Below are positions 12,711-24,047 of a stretch of 60,441 nt of DNA, in pieces (the stretch's first letter is position 1; every line of letters starts with the position of its first letter). The position numbers and the translations under genes are program-made. The DNA comes from Choanephora cucurbitarum (lineage: Eukaryota; Mucoromycota; Mucoromycetes; Mucorales; Choanephoraceae), in contig JAIWNI010000140.1 of assembly GCA_025331435.1 (NCBI GenBank), positions 1 through 60,441 of the forward strand, given 5' to 3'. The notes under the pieces are model-generated. The model searched no databases, was not told where the DNA came from, and worked only from the letters and a program-made list of their open reading frames with translations.

Positions 12711-15700
12711 CTATCGTCGCCAATATTGAGCCCATTTATGCACTGTTTCCATAATTTGAGGGAAGAGTGCATTTACGCTTTCAGAAATTAGACCACGGAA
12801 GTAGGCGATAGCTGCCTCTTCAGTCAAGTCAAGCCTGAATTTCTCTTGTACCTAAAACCCCACGTTAAAGCTTATTGTTACACAGACATGATTGTTGCTT
12901 ACCTTCATCACAGCTTTTTCAGGTTCATTTTTGATATCAGTGATATTAGCATCTACCATCAAAGAGAACAGATTGAGAATTAAATTTGCATTTCTACGGA
13001 GTGTTGTGAAGGCAGTATAGCAATATTGTTGAAACTGTGCATAATGAGGTGAATTGGCGCCTCCCATAGCCTCAATCATTTCTTTACATAGTTTCATAGG
13101 TGGAGGGAAAGGCTTAGGGTCACGACCAAGTATGAAGCCAAAATCAACGTGAAACAAATGCCCGTCAGGAGAAAGCAACAGGTTGTCCAAGTGACGATCA
13201 CCTACACCTAACAGATAGGTAATGACACAATAGCCAGCTTATACAAAATAAAGAAGTTAAGTAAACAAGTAAATTAAAATTCCGATCAATTTTACCACAA
13301 CTACGAGTATATGTTTCCATAACTTTAGGATCAATACCATACACACTACCAGGAATATCACTAGGGTGGTGTTGGCGGAAGAAGCTAAGGACATTGTTTT
13401 GATGATCGTTCAGAACAGCCGCTAGAGATTGTGAGGGTATGAATTGCATCATGCCTTGATCTGAACCCGTGGCCATCACTTTATAAGGAGTCAGCTTTAA
13501 ATCGAGATTTTCTTTTAGCAGAAGCTTATCCATAAGTGAAATAATCTGTATGACCAGCTGGTCTTGACGCAGATCATCGCCGTACTTAAAAATAATAGGG
13601 TATTCAGTACCATCTGTACATAAGAAGCATATCTTTAGAGGAGAAAGACTGCTGTTAAAGATAGTTGACTTGGCTGGATCAATACCAACGATATCTTTAG
13701 ATGGATCTAGTATCAAAGGTAAAGGATTGACTTTCAAGATAGGCTTTTTGGAGTCACTCAGTTTTGATCTAAAATAGTCAATCTATGACATAAAAAAACA
13801 AACGATAAATTGAGTTACTGTCTTGTCTCTTGCTTCTTATGCCATTACTTTTTTTTGGCGTGATTCTTTCATATTGGATATTTCTGCGGCTAGTTGAGAC
13901 AAGACTTCGGTTAGATAACCTTGATTTCTTAAAGTCAACCTTCGCTTTTGCCCATTAGGAATCTATTGAGATTGGTAAATAAAGCTTGATCCCTATCATC
14001 ATTTATCACTGATTACCTGCAAGAGATCTTGAAAGTACCGATAGCCTACTCTGGCATATAACTTGCGATTAGCAGAATTCTGTAAATCCTGTAGCTCTAC
14101 CATAAGATACCTATTTTGCAATCAGACAATGCTCTTGTTTTATTCTAATCTTGACTTACCAGTAGAAATAAGTACCCAAGACATCATTTCTGATGGCTCT
14201 ATCAATGAGAAATTGTGAAAGAGACGAGTGATCAAACTCAGTTTCCTTGTCTTCAATATATTCAAATTTCAGTGCTTGAACAAGTTGTAAGAGATACAAC
14301 AATAAGTCCTAAAAAAGACAAAACTCATGAGCAACTATCTTTCTTTTTTCTTGAATTCATTTGTTCAATCAGTTATTACATCATCATCTGCTTTTCGAAG
14401 TTGGTTGACAGCATAGGAACGCACAGCCTTATTTTCGAAATCCTTTCCCAAAAGTTCAAGGGCATCATCTACGTTGATATCAGCCCATAAGGGTAAGAGG
14501 TCAACTGCCTGCCTTACTTCAATACTATCTGTCCAAACAACACATTTTAAGAATTTAGTCAATGCCTAGATAAACAAATGTCAGATCTAACTTGTCTTAA
14601 AGCATACACTCTATCATTATTCTATTTTCTTGTCTTACTCGTTTCTCTCTTGTCAAATAGAATCTGAATTTCCAGACTAGATCCTTTTCTTCAGGTGTGA
14701 GTGTCTGAGTAGGAGGGTATGACATGATGCTCTGGAATAAAATAAGCGTTAAATAGACAGCATGACGCCAAAGTATGGGGCTTACATTCAATTCATCACG
14801 AATCTTTGGATTTGGTTTGAGGTCACGATCGAGAGGTCCATTTCGATGGCTTCTGACAAGTCTGCGATGTTTAGCTTCGACAGGGTTATCTCGTTGGAGG
14901 TCTGCATCCAACACAAGTGCATAATGAGTAGAAGTTATTTGAATGTTGGAGTCAAAAGGGTTGCTATTGGCCACAGATGAATCTGTGGTAGATATAGCCT
15001 GCCTCTGAACAGCTGGAGGATGGATAGCTTGACCCATTGCAGTTGTCATGGCAGTTTCATTTAATTGCTGTCCTGCTAAAGAAAATGGGCTGAAAAGATT
15101 GTATTCCATTTCACCATAGACCACAGGAAAATCGAATTTGGGAAGGTCCACATAGAGTGCTAAATCAGTAGATTCAGCCGACAGTTGTTTGTGAATAGCT
15201 TCAATATGTCGAAATGCCATCACATCTAACCACTCTTCAGGACGGATATCACCACAATCGTACCGTTTCACTAACTAAACAGAGTCAGTACTTTGCCTTA
15301 TCTTCTCCAAACATGTTTTGTTCTTACTTTTTCTAGCTTATTCATATCCTGATCATGATCATGTTTTGCTTTGCTTGGTGTGGTTGTGTCGTGGCTTCCA
15401 TCGGCCTCACAGTCGCGCCAAAGATGAAGTTTATGTTTACCTTTTCGCAGCGTGCTATAAAATGTATCAATATTGTGCATTTAAGCAAAGCAAATATATG
15501 ACTTACGATTGTTTTCCAAACAAACGAAACGTAGTTCCTCCTATAGGTTTTGTCTTACGAGGGCCCTGAGCGTCCCATGCTGTAATAGCCAGTTGAGCTG
15601 ATGCAGGTAAATCGCAATAGCGTATAGGTAACGTTAGCCATTCGTTCCAACTTAATAGAGATGAGTCTGTGAATAAATTCTTAACTGTTCAAAAGACATA

Positions 15701-16070
15701 TTTTTTTCTCTCTCTCTTTTTTCTTCCTATATTCATTTTACCTCCAGTGATTTCGAAATGCTTTATAACTTGTCTTTATGGGAACAGTAAGTGGTTTACT
15801 GTCCCCAAAGAGTTGTACGGTCACGTAGATATCAGGTAGATGACTGTAGATAGTTTTGAGTTCATTTGGAGCGTGTAAGACGAAAGTCTTTTATATACCT
15901 TTCTGATGACTTCAGCTGATACTTTCCTTCCAGTGTTGCTCTAAATAAAAATAAAAAATAAAGCGTCAGGGCAAACTGAAGGAACAGTCTGGATAGGTAC
16001 AAACAAGCTCATACATTCGAATAGAAACTGGAAGTTCAACGTCTTTTGTCAAGCAATAAGAGAAATCCAT
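12711..16070 (-). CDS. VPS34: Class III phosphatidylinositol 3-kinase Vps34
   Basis: Makes PI3P on endosomes and pre-autophagosomal membranes, acting with Vps15, Beclin/Atg6 and Atg14 or Vps38 (family knowledge). The gene reads on the minus strand with at least ten short-intron exons. The start [19 protein letters not shown] (ATG at 16068-16070) is the canonical Vps34 N-terminus. A C2 domain (about 15300-16000) includes [12 protein letters not shown] and [16 protein letters not shown]. Then comes the PIK helical domain (about 14300-15270; [22 protein letters not shown]). The kinase domain (12711-13740) shows [16 protein letters not shown], the catalytic loop [13 protein letters not shown] (about 13185-13214), the HVDFGFILG metal-binding DFG (about 13135) and the C-terminal HKWAQYWRR used in membrane binding. 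All catalytic residues are present, so it should be active. Confidence 0.95.
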
Positions 16071-18440
16071 AAGAAAAATAAAAAAACAAAGTAGAATCTG
16101 CATGATTCCAAAAAAAGAAGAGAGACTGACCATTGTTTTAATAGTCCGCTATCACAGCTTTTGAGTGAATCTAAATGACTAACGGATCAAGAAAAACCAA
16201 AGAGAATAGGTGCAAGTGAGTCTGTTTCCAAAGTAACAAAAGCATTCTCTTACTAGCTAGCTATATCCTTTATGAAGCTTTAGTTTATAAGCTCTCCCGA
16301 AGTTCAGGACTTAACAAAATATTCAGAACATGTTATCTCAAAGGGAGTTATGAGGGTGAAAAGCAATCCTCTGGTTTACTGATAAACATTTATTCAAATT
16401 CACAATGAGACTTTCACTTTGGTTCTTGCATAACAGAATCAGTTTATATTGAGGAACAAAGGTCCGAATGGAAAGGCATCCTATTCCTGCAACAGGATAG
16501 AGCATCCGTATACTGACGATACAATATCTTCGGCTGAATGACTGAATGATCAGCCATTTGTAGCAAATCTGTTGATCTTAACTGTTATGAAGTTATTCGC
16601 TCAGCCTGCTTCACACAAAGAAATGAAATTGTATTAATTTTTATGCATTCATTTCCATCTTCAAGGCTGTATGTTGCAGTTCGTACTGGGTTGTTGAACA
16701 ACTTCAGCATGGTTTTGTAGTGCTGTGTAATCTTGTGGTGCTTGACATATCTAGAGATTGAATCCTCTTAAAATATCACTCGTATTCGGATAATAAAGAT
16801 ACATATCGTAATTGTTACTATGGATTTAGCAATCCAATCGTCAATTGAAGCTAGTCTACAATGATAATGTATATAAGTACTATATATCATGCACAGTAAT
16901 CTTTGTGGTATTCTGATATAGTAAAGTACATAAACCAAAGGATATCAAGAACGTAATAGCTGCGGTAGATAGCAAATAGTACAAATACTCTCATCTAATT
17001 TTTTTATTATGAAGGTGTACGTAGAAACAGCCTCAGATGGTCTCTTATATTTGTTACCAATGTCTTTATATTTTCTTGTATTTCAATTCATCTCAAAATA
17101 CTACAAATCTAAGACTTCAATCTGAGCCTTACCTATTTTATTTAGAATCATTAATTTACAGAAAAGACACGAGTAGCTTGGTTTTCTGTGTTTTTATTAT
17201 GAAGATTTGGTTTTGCTTAGATGATCTCATTGAACTCCTCTAATGTACATTACATACCTCATTGATATAAAGATGTTATTCTGCTTCTATTTCCTTTCTT
17301 GATTTCTCAATCTGATTTATATGGAAACTTTGTTCAATTGCTATTATTCCCTATACGTATATTTCAAAGAAAGAAGAGTTAGATGTTTTGTGTTTTGTCA
17401 TAGAAATGCCAGGTTTGCTTGAGAGAATATCAGTTGGAAAAGTATGTCAAAGGCAATGTCCTATGGCAGGATCTGACAAGATTCATTCTATTAAAGCGGC
17501 CCCTATACTCTAGCATCACAGTGGCCTGCCCATGTACCATATCAGCCATCCTCTGTAGCTTCCCGCGTGATGCGTGCAGCTGATATGTCTGTACAACAAT
17601 CCCATAATTTCTTTTGTGTTGTAGCCCAATCCAAACTCTGAGACAATAATTTCTACGAAAAGAAAAACAACAAACCAAACTTTTCTGTTTTAAAGGCATA
17701 AACTTTTGCTGGTCAAACTTCAAGAGGGTTGTATAGTGACATGTTTACGCTCGCTAATTTCAGTTTGTGAGAGTCTGTCAATCGACTTCATGATGATAAT
17801 ACGAAGTCTCAAGCAATATAGCTTTAGAGAGAAGACGTCTAGAACAATTTTGATGATTTCCAAGAGTTTGTAACTAACTTTGCTGCTGAAGAGCATTTTG
17901 AAGTCTATAGTATTTGTTTACCTGCATTGATATGAGAGAGCCTCGCTGAAGAAATCAGACAAGTTTTTGATGCGAAAACAGTATGCTGCTACCTTAAACC
18001 TTCACTTTTGTTGGTGATTTTTAAGTGATCATATTGGTGACCATGTCTTGTCCTTGTACTAATACTGATACTTTTTTATCCACAATGTACAGTTGAAACT
18101 CGACAAATTAAGTAGCTTTCAAATAAAGAACATCTTCCCAATTGATTTTTAATTCAGAGAATCCTCTAGCTTCTCCTGCTTAAGATATCTATTAACTCTT
18201 CAATGATCGTCATATCCACTTCTTAAAGTCTGGTTTCTATGGTGCTCAAGTTTTTCAAGCTCAAACTAAAAATCATTATCCTTTGATCACATCGTTATTG
18301 GAAGCCATTTCTAATTCGTTCAAACAACTCATGCAACCAAAAAATCATATTTCATATGGCTTGCTGTGAGTTCACATTGATCATTTATATGACTAGTTTA
18401 TCATCCACGTGGATTGATGATAAAATGAACTATGTCCTGT
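16071..18440. other. Intergenic, no supported gene
   Basis: Upstream of VPS34 the DNA becomes very AT-rich with scattered stops in all frames. A 97-codon minus-strand frame at 17723-17430 has an unfamiliar basic sequence with no splice partners. I see no RNA gene or repeat array. It is likely old transposon debris plus the VPS34 promoter. Confidence 0.45.
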
Positions 18441-18751
18441 CGAAACTATTACGTCTTTAATTGGCTACCACAAGAGAGAGAAAGTCTCAGGAGTTTTTCA
18501 AGTTTATGCTCATATGCGCTGTGTGTTTCGAGGTTATCTCACGCATAGCACCATACTTTCACTTTGAGCCTGCCGACGTCTTAGATGTACTACACAGTTT
18601 AGCTGAGTATGACCATATTTCACCTTCTGCTCTCTTTACAACCTGCGCAGCCACAGCTTTAGCCATTTGGCAATCTCACTGGTCTATTGTTATAGACAAC
18701 ATCCCTTTCTCCCTCACCTCTGTTCTTGCAAAGGTTCATAAATTACTATAG
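18441..18751 (+). pseudogene. LINE-type reverse transcriptase C-terminal fragment
   Basis: A 96-codon frame ends in a segment (WQSHWSIVIDNIPFSLTSV) that lines up by eye with the tail of the LINE fragment at 28805-29212 (WKAHWAHIFHNRPFCSLAV). Upstream, VLDVLHSL lines up with ILSALTSL. The fragment therefore looks like a 5'-truncated non-LTR retrotransposon, of which only the region after the reverse transcriptase survives. No polyA tail or target-site duplication was established. It sits just upstream of the decayed Fanzor-like copy and in the same orientation. Confidence 0.5.
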
Positions 18752-19189
18752 TCTATAGATTTATATCCTAAGCGCACCTCTCATTCTGACGTGTGACTTA
18801 CTCAGTCAATTTTATTTAAATAAATTGACTTCATAGAAGAAAAAAAGTCTATGCTCACATCCTGCAAAGAAAGAAAAGATGAAGTTGCGAAAAAAGAAGA
18901 GACAGAAAGAGATTGCTCTATCGATTGGTCTGCAAAGCTCTCTCAAAGCAGAAGGAAATTAATGACTTGCGATAAACATCGTCAGTTTTAAAAATACGAA
19001 AAAAAACAGGCCAATACCTGCTAGTAGAAAGGAAAAACAGCAAGAAAGAGTGCAAAAAAGCGTAAAGCATATTGCAGCTTATAAAGAAACTACAAAAATA
19101 GGGCGTGTACAATCGCCTCAACAAAAAAAAATTAATTACTAGTCTAGATAGATCATACCATCTATAATAGAAATCCAACTCTGACAATG

Positions 19190-21510
19190 CCAAAGAGAAA
19201 AAAACTAATAAAACTGCTTCTGCCAAGAGAAAACAGCCTATTGAATCTGATGTCGCTGAATCTTCAAAATGTTCAAAGCTATACCTGCCGTTGATTATCC
19301 ATTTGCTGAGGCTGATCCCCATACAACATAAACGTATCGAATGAAAGTAGACATGTTTTCAGAATTATTCAAAGACAAAGACAAAACACCTATGCGTAAC
19401 CATGGTGACCCAATGTCAACAACCTTACAGCCCCATATGACTAAAGAGGTACACATTGTTCTATTCGCTACTCTAGATGCCTATATAGGTTTAGTTGAAA
19501 ATAATGTTATCAAAGAAGAAGACGTCACGAAAGATACACGTGGGGAACCAAGTAGATCTGGACTGAATAACTTGAAAGGCTTTATCAAAATCGTATTGGT
19601 TCGCGAAGCAGGCTTATCAAATTAGCAAACTCTGAAGGATATGCGCTTGGACTTGACTGTTAAAGAAACACAAGTATACTTGCTGAATTCATGAAGATTC
19701 AAACCGTATACCCCTTTTAAGAACAACTATGCTTACATTAGTGATAAGTCACCTTTTGCCATCTTTGCCCAAAAACTTGCTTTGCTCTGCTGACTATGCC
19801 AAGTTATGCTAAATTTTCGCCACTACGCTCAAGTCCTTTGAGCTGAATATACTGTCGTTACTCGAGAAATTTGGTTAGCATGAAGATAAGCAGATGACAT
19901 TTTTTTAATTATTATGGCAGATTTATCAAAGGTCTTTTAGACTATATCAACCACAACGATGTCATATAGAATGTCGCGATCCAGAATACTAGAGTTATTT
20001 TAGAAACCACAAGTTGGCTTTTTCTCATCAAATTTACTTGCTACCTAATGGCAAGCATATCCGAATCTTTGATATTATAGAGAAAGCCAAATAAAATTAA
20101 TAGGCTTTTGAAACATGAAATCGATTACCTTTCATAAAAAAAATCAACAAATTGCCAAAAGAGTCAAAGGAGCCCTACGAATAATTTAGTATTCAAAATG
20201 TTAGCTTGCGGACCAAGACTATCAAAAAGGGTTGGAAGATTCTTTTAAACGTCTAAAGTAAACAGGCTAAAGTCCCAGAAGAAGAAGGTGCTGGTACGAT
20301 CGGCCCTAATGTATATGTAACTGGTATTCTACCAAAAATTTCAGCAATTGCCAAGAATGTCCGAGTTTGTATCCAAGTTCCGCCAAGCAAGCAATAATGA
20401 AGGGTTGATTCGTGTTTCAAGGAAACACAATTAGGGCGTGTATTGATGGATTAAAGGCTGAAAGAAGGTGAAATGTTTCTAGTCATTCAATAGGTCAAGT
20501 CTGAACTGGCAAATTAAAGATATCAGCTTTAGATTTCAGCAAAGGCACTCAATCTAACCAAACAAGATCAAGAGGTACCTGGGCAAATCAAAGCACTACA
20601 ACTGCTTATTGACGACCTATAATAACTAAAGCTAGATGCTTACAACTGACAGATGATTCTACTATCATCATTAACAACTTCACAGATGAGATTATTGAGA
20701 AGACTAAATCAGTGCCAGCTTTTGTTCTATCATTTCGAGCTCCACAACAGGTTTTTAACAGGCTGCTGTTAAATAGTTTCAGCGCTTGCCACCATCAGAA
20801 GTGATCAACACTCAAGATATTGCCTTTGATGGTCGGAATGTGACCAATAGACACAAAATTGCTGCTTTAAAAGCAAGTGAAGTGGGTTTGATGGAAGGTA
20901 ACGCCTGAGAAAAGTGTATCCTATGCAAGTTTTATAGAAGCAATCTAAACAGGGTGCCAATCATTGCAAGACAGTAAACAGACGTTCAAGAGCTTTTACA
21001 ATTCTCCAAAAGAAAAAAGAGATTCAAATAGGTCATGAAGCAGGAGTATTTTACCAAGAAAACCAAGAACCGTCTTTGCTCTCATGAAAGGAAAAGCATG
21101 AACCTCCAATCCTGAAAAGTAAAAGAAGTGCAAAGAAAAAGTCTGTTGATGATGATGGGTGACCGTAGATATGGTACAGACTCAAGGATTCAAGGTAATT
21201 TGAGATGTGGTAATACTTGAAAGCAGCATATACATTCAAGATATGCAACTGCCTGTATTACAAATGAAAACTATACTTGGCAAACATGTGTCTATTGTTT
21301 CAACAAACTTACTCATGCAAAATCGCGTACTACCAAAGTAACCTATAGGGGAATCAAAGGCTCCTTCATCTGCTACAATCCCAACTGTCCTTTTGTTCGA
21401 AATCGCTGTAAATATAAACTGTCTACTTTGGACATCTGCCCTTTCAAAGTGAAGGGCTTTGCTATTACGACAAGCTCTCTTTGCTTTCTCATAAAACAAT
21501 AACTGATTTC
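19190..21510 (+). pseudogene. Heavily decayed Fanzor/TnpB-like element protein (copy B)
   Basis: No long frame survives, but reading across frames recovers the same protein as copy A (41770-45901), in the same order. RFKPYTPFKNNYAYIS (about 19695) aligns with RLKPYIPSKTNYESIS. A block ending IDYINHND-like (about 19930) aligns with AIDVYNHKDAV. TDEIIEKTKSVPA (about 20683) aligns with the RuvC-I block TDNGIVKMSEAVP. YHFELHNRF (about 20725) aligns with YHLKLHNRF. MMMGDRRYGTDSRIQG (about 21147) aligns with MMIGDRGMGVGSRIKQ. ITNENYTWQTCVYCF (about 21255) aligns with ITNENNTSQTCVYYF. KGSFICYNPNCP (about 21354) aligns with KGAFHCLNLECP. Copy B keeps CxxC and CxxxxC in the zinc ribbon, where copy A has lost one Cys. 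Only the 93-codon frame 19341-19625 is open. It is non-functional. Confidence 0.6.
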
Positions 21511-21529
21511 AATAACAAGATAGTGTCCT

Positions 21530-22580
21530 TTTGTGATAATCGACGTAAGTTTTTCATGTCAAAGCGTGACTTGCTAATTTTGTTGATGATTTAGATGTGT
21601 GTCGACAGCTTTCATGGCTAAATAGTTTATCAAGTAAATGGGGGGGGAGGGGGAGGGGGGACGCTACTTGATTCCTAAATATGATAAGTGATTAAAAAAA
21701 AATTAACGCTATTTATTTTTGCTTAATCAGTAAAATTAGACTAGCGATTCTCTGTTGTGATGCGTATTGTTTGAATCTTCCATGGCTTCTAATTGAAAAG
21801 AGAAAAATAAGCATAAATAAATTGAGTTGAACAATATGTAACATTACCTTCTTAGAGACACACGCTGACAACAGAATAGAAGTTATAAACTGATTTTTAA
21901 TCAGTATTAAGATTTACTGTTTATTTCAATTATTGATCCTGCCATATATGTCTATTTTCCTTAGAGATCACATTCTTTTTCTTGATTCGACGTCTATTTT
22001 AAACCATTGTCTCATTTCAAAAAGGCACATTCAAATGAAGTCTTCCCCTCCCCACCTCCTCTCCCCTCCCTCTGTTTCCTCTCTCTTATAAAATAAGAAG
22101 AGTTCATACATTACCTATATCAATTGAGCTCTTGACTTTTGTGTTTTATTAAGGGAAAAGAAAAACAATGTTCAATGATCGGATCTATAAGGTACTTCTT
22201 ATCCTACATCTTAACTATCATTAAACAAGCTTGCTCTCGATACTCGAGATAGGATTAGCTTTTCTAAAATTCATCGATCAACTCTTTATTTCTGCCTTTT
22301 AGTTTGGTTTTACTCTGTTTTTTACTATCCTGTTCGGTCCTACCCGACAACATGAAAAGGCTTGAAGGAATCAAAAAAGCAAAGTAAACGATACAAAAAA
22401 GGGTTTAGAGTTCCGATAGAATCTATTGAAAAGAAGGAGGACAGAAGGGAGGGTCGCGGACAAGTAACAACCTATTTTTTTTCTGGTTATGTCTATTTCT
22501 CCTTTTGGCCTATAAGAAAGGCTTCTGCTATTCAATCTTATACGCTGTGTAAGCTTCAAAATTTATTTATAAAAAGCACA
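21530..22580. other. Intergenic; purine/pyrimidine tracts
   Basis: Contains a nearly pure G tract at 21640-21660 (runs of 8, 5 and 6 G) and, about 400 bp downstream, a C-rich pyrimidine tract at 22045-22072. The rest is AT-rich. A 75-codon frame at 22362-22589 has no recognisable content. The 3' part is presumably the promoter region of the Myb/SANT-like gene. Confidence 0.5.
21640..21660 (+). repeat. G-tract with G-quadruplex potential
   Basis: Twenty-one bases containing nineteen G and two A, arranged as runs of 8, 5 and 6 G. This satisfies the usual four-runs-of-three pattern for intramolecular G-quadruplexes and stands out in otherwise AT-rich DNA. Confidence 0.6.
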
Positions 22581-22602
22581 CACATATAAATATGTATATA
22601 TA
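22578..22602 (+). promoter_or_regulatory. TATA-like cluster upstream of the Myb/SANT-like gene
   Basis: The sequence acatataaatatgtatatat lies 130-150 bp upstream of the ATG at 22729 and is followed by a long T/C-rich stretch (22609-22720), the usual arrangement of a fungal core promoter and leader. No experimental support. Confidence 0.35.
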
Positions 22603-22728
22603 GATACACTCTTCTTATTTTTTTCCTTTTTCTTTCTTTCTTATTTTTCTTTCATTTTTTAAACTTTCACTTTTCATCTCGTTTTCCCAGTCTCTCCATT
22701 TCCTTCTTTTCTACTGTGTTTCGGGAAA

Positions 22729-24047
22729 ATGTCAATTAGAGATACAACACCACCTCGCGACGTCAAGTTTGTTCCAGAAACACCAAACTCAACTCATACT
22801 TCCGAGCCACTTCAGGAACATCACCACATTTCAAAGAAACCTCGCAACTACAAGTATTGGTCTGACGAAGAAGTCCGGAAGATCCTTCACTGGCTAACCT
22901 TACCCGAAAACGAAGGAAAACTTGCAAGGAACAAAGCACAAGCATGTCGTGAAGTAGCTAAAAAGTTGTTTGATGGTGATGAATATATGGCTATTTCCGT
23001 ACGATCGAAATTAATGTCGCTTGAAAAGAGTTTTAAGGAAGCCGAGCAATTACGATCTCAGCTTAACGGCAAAGAAGATGCTCATGTTTATGGTAAGTCT
23101 CTAAGGGGTTTTTGGTGTAAATAACATACTTATCTTTATATTGTCGTTCAAGATAAAGTCAAGGAAATCAGTAAATTCTATAAAGAATGCAAGCATCTCT
23201 TTGGAACAGGAGACACAGGAGAACGAAGAGGAGACAGAGGAGGATCAAGAAACAGCAGCCACGATTCACTTGGTTATCTTCCGCCCATCTCAACCTCACC
23301 TATTATACCAGTTAATTCGATTCCTACACCATCTTCTTCAGTTCCTTATTCGCCCAACTTAACCAATTACAATCATAGGCTAAATCATCATCCCCATCAA
23401 CAACATCCTCACCCTCACCCTCACCAACAACATTCCCATCAACAGCAACAACAACAATACCAGCACCAACAGCACCAACAACACCAACAACACCAACAAC
23501 ACCAACAACAACACCAACAACAGCAACACCAGCAACACCAGCAACACCAGCAACACAGCCCAAATCAAGTCCAGTCTACCACAATGCTACCTCAACCTGA
23601 GGGCGACTCATCTCAAGAAACAAACACAGATGATAGACTTAGAAATCTCACAATCCCCCCACACTTAATACGACGAGGATCATGGTAAGAATCATTTAAC
23701 AATAGGAACATGAAAACAACTAGCTAAATTCAGTTAACAGGACATTACCCCGCGTATCCACAGTTGACCTAGCTCCTGTAGTACACAATGACGATCAAGT
23801 TTTATTTATAGAACAAAAGAAGAGACATGGAGAACCAAATTCAAATGTCAAGATTGCACGTTATGCCGCCAAACAAGCATCCTATGCAGCCAAGCAAGCA
23901 GAATTTGAAGCAGTCAAATCCAAGCATGAACAATATAAAATGGAACATGCCATTGAACTTGCCAAGATCGAACTTGACCGCGACGCTCTTGCAGTCAGAA
24001 AGCTCGAACTTGAACTGGAACTCTTGAAATGCAAAAATCAAGCTTAA
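22729..24047 (+). CDS. Myb/SANT-like DNA-binding protein with Gln/His-rich tract and coiled coil
   Basis: Three exons join in frame, giving 400 residues: 22729-23092, 23153-23684 and 23741-24047. Residues 40-110 form a trihelix/Myb-SANT-like domain (YWSDEEVRKILHWL, then RSKLMSLEKSF), probably binding DNA as in transposase-derived or trihelix transcription factors. The middle has a Ser/Pro-rich region and, at about 23395-23560, a tract built almost only of Gln and His codons (caa/cac/cag), a likely flexible activation or condensate-forming segment. The last 70 residues are Ala/Lys/Glu/Leu-rich and should form a coiled coil (KQASYAAKQAEFEAVKSK), probably for dimerisation. The CAN repeat may vary in length between strains. 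The regulated targets are unknown. Surrounding DNA is gene-poor. Confidence 0.8.
23395..23560 (+). repeat. CAN trinucleotide repeat (Gln/His codons)
   Basis: About 165 bp of near-tandem caa, cac and cag triplets inside the second exon of the Myb/SANT-like gene. The opposite strand is open too, giving spurious Val/Gly- and Leu-rich frames. It is likely length-variable by slippage. Confidence 0.8.

Noticed and set aside
17430..17723. 97-codon minus-strand frame
   Set aside because: Unknown sequence, no splice partners or conserved motif.
23324..23568. Minus-strand Val/Gly- and Leu-rich open frames
   Set aside because: They are complements of the CAN repeat in the Myb/SANT-like gene; no start context or similarity.
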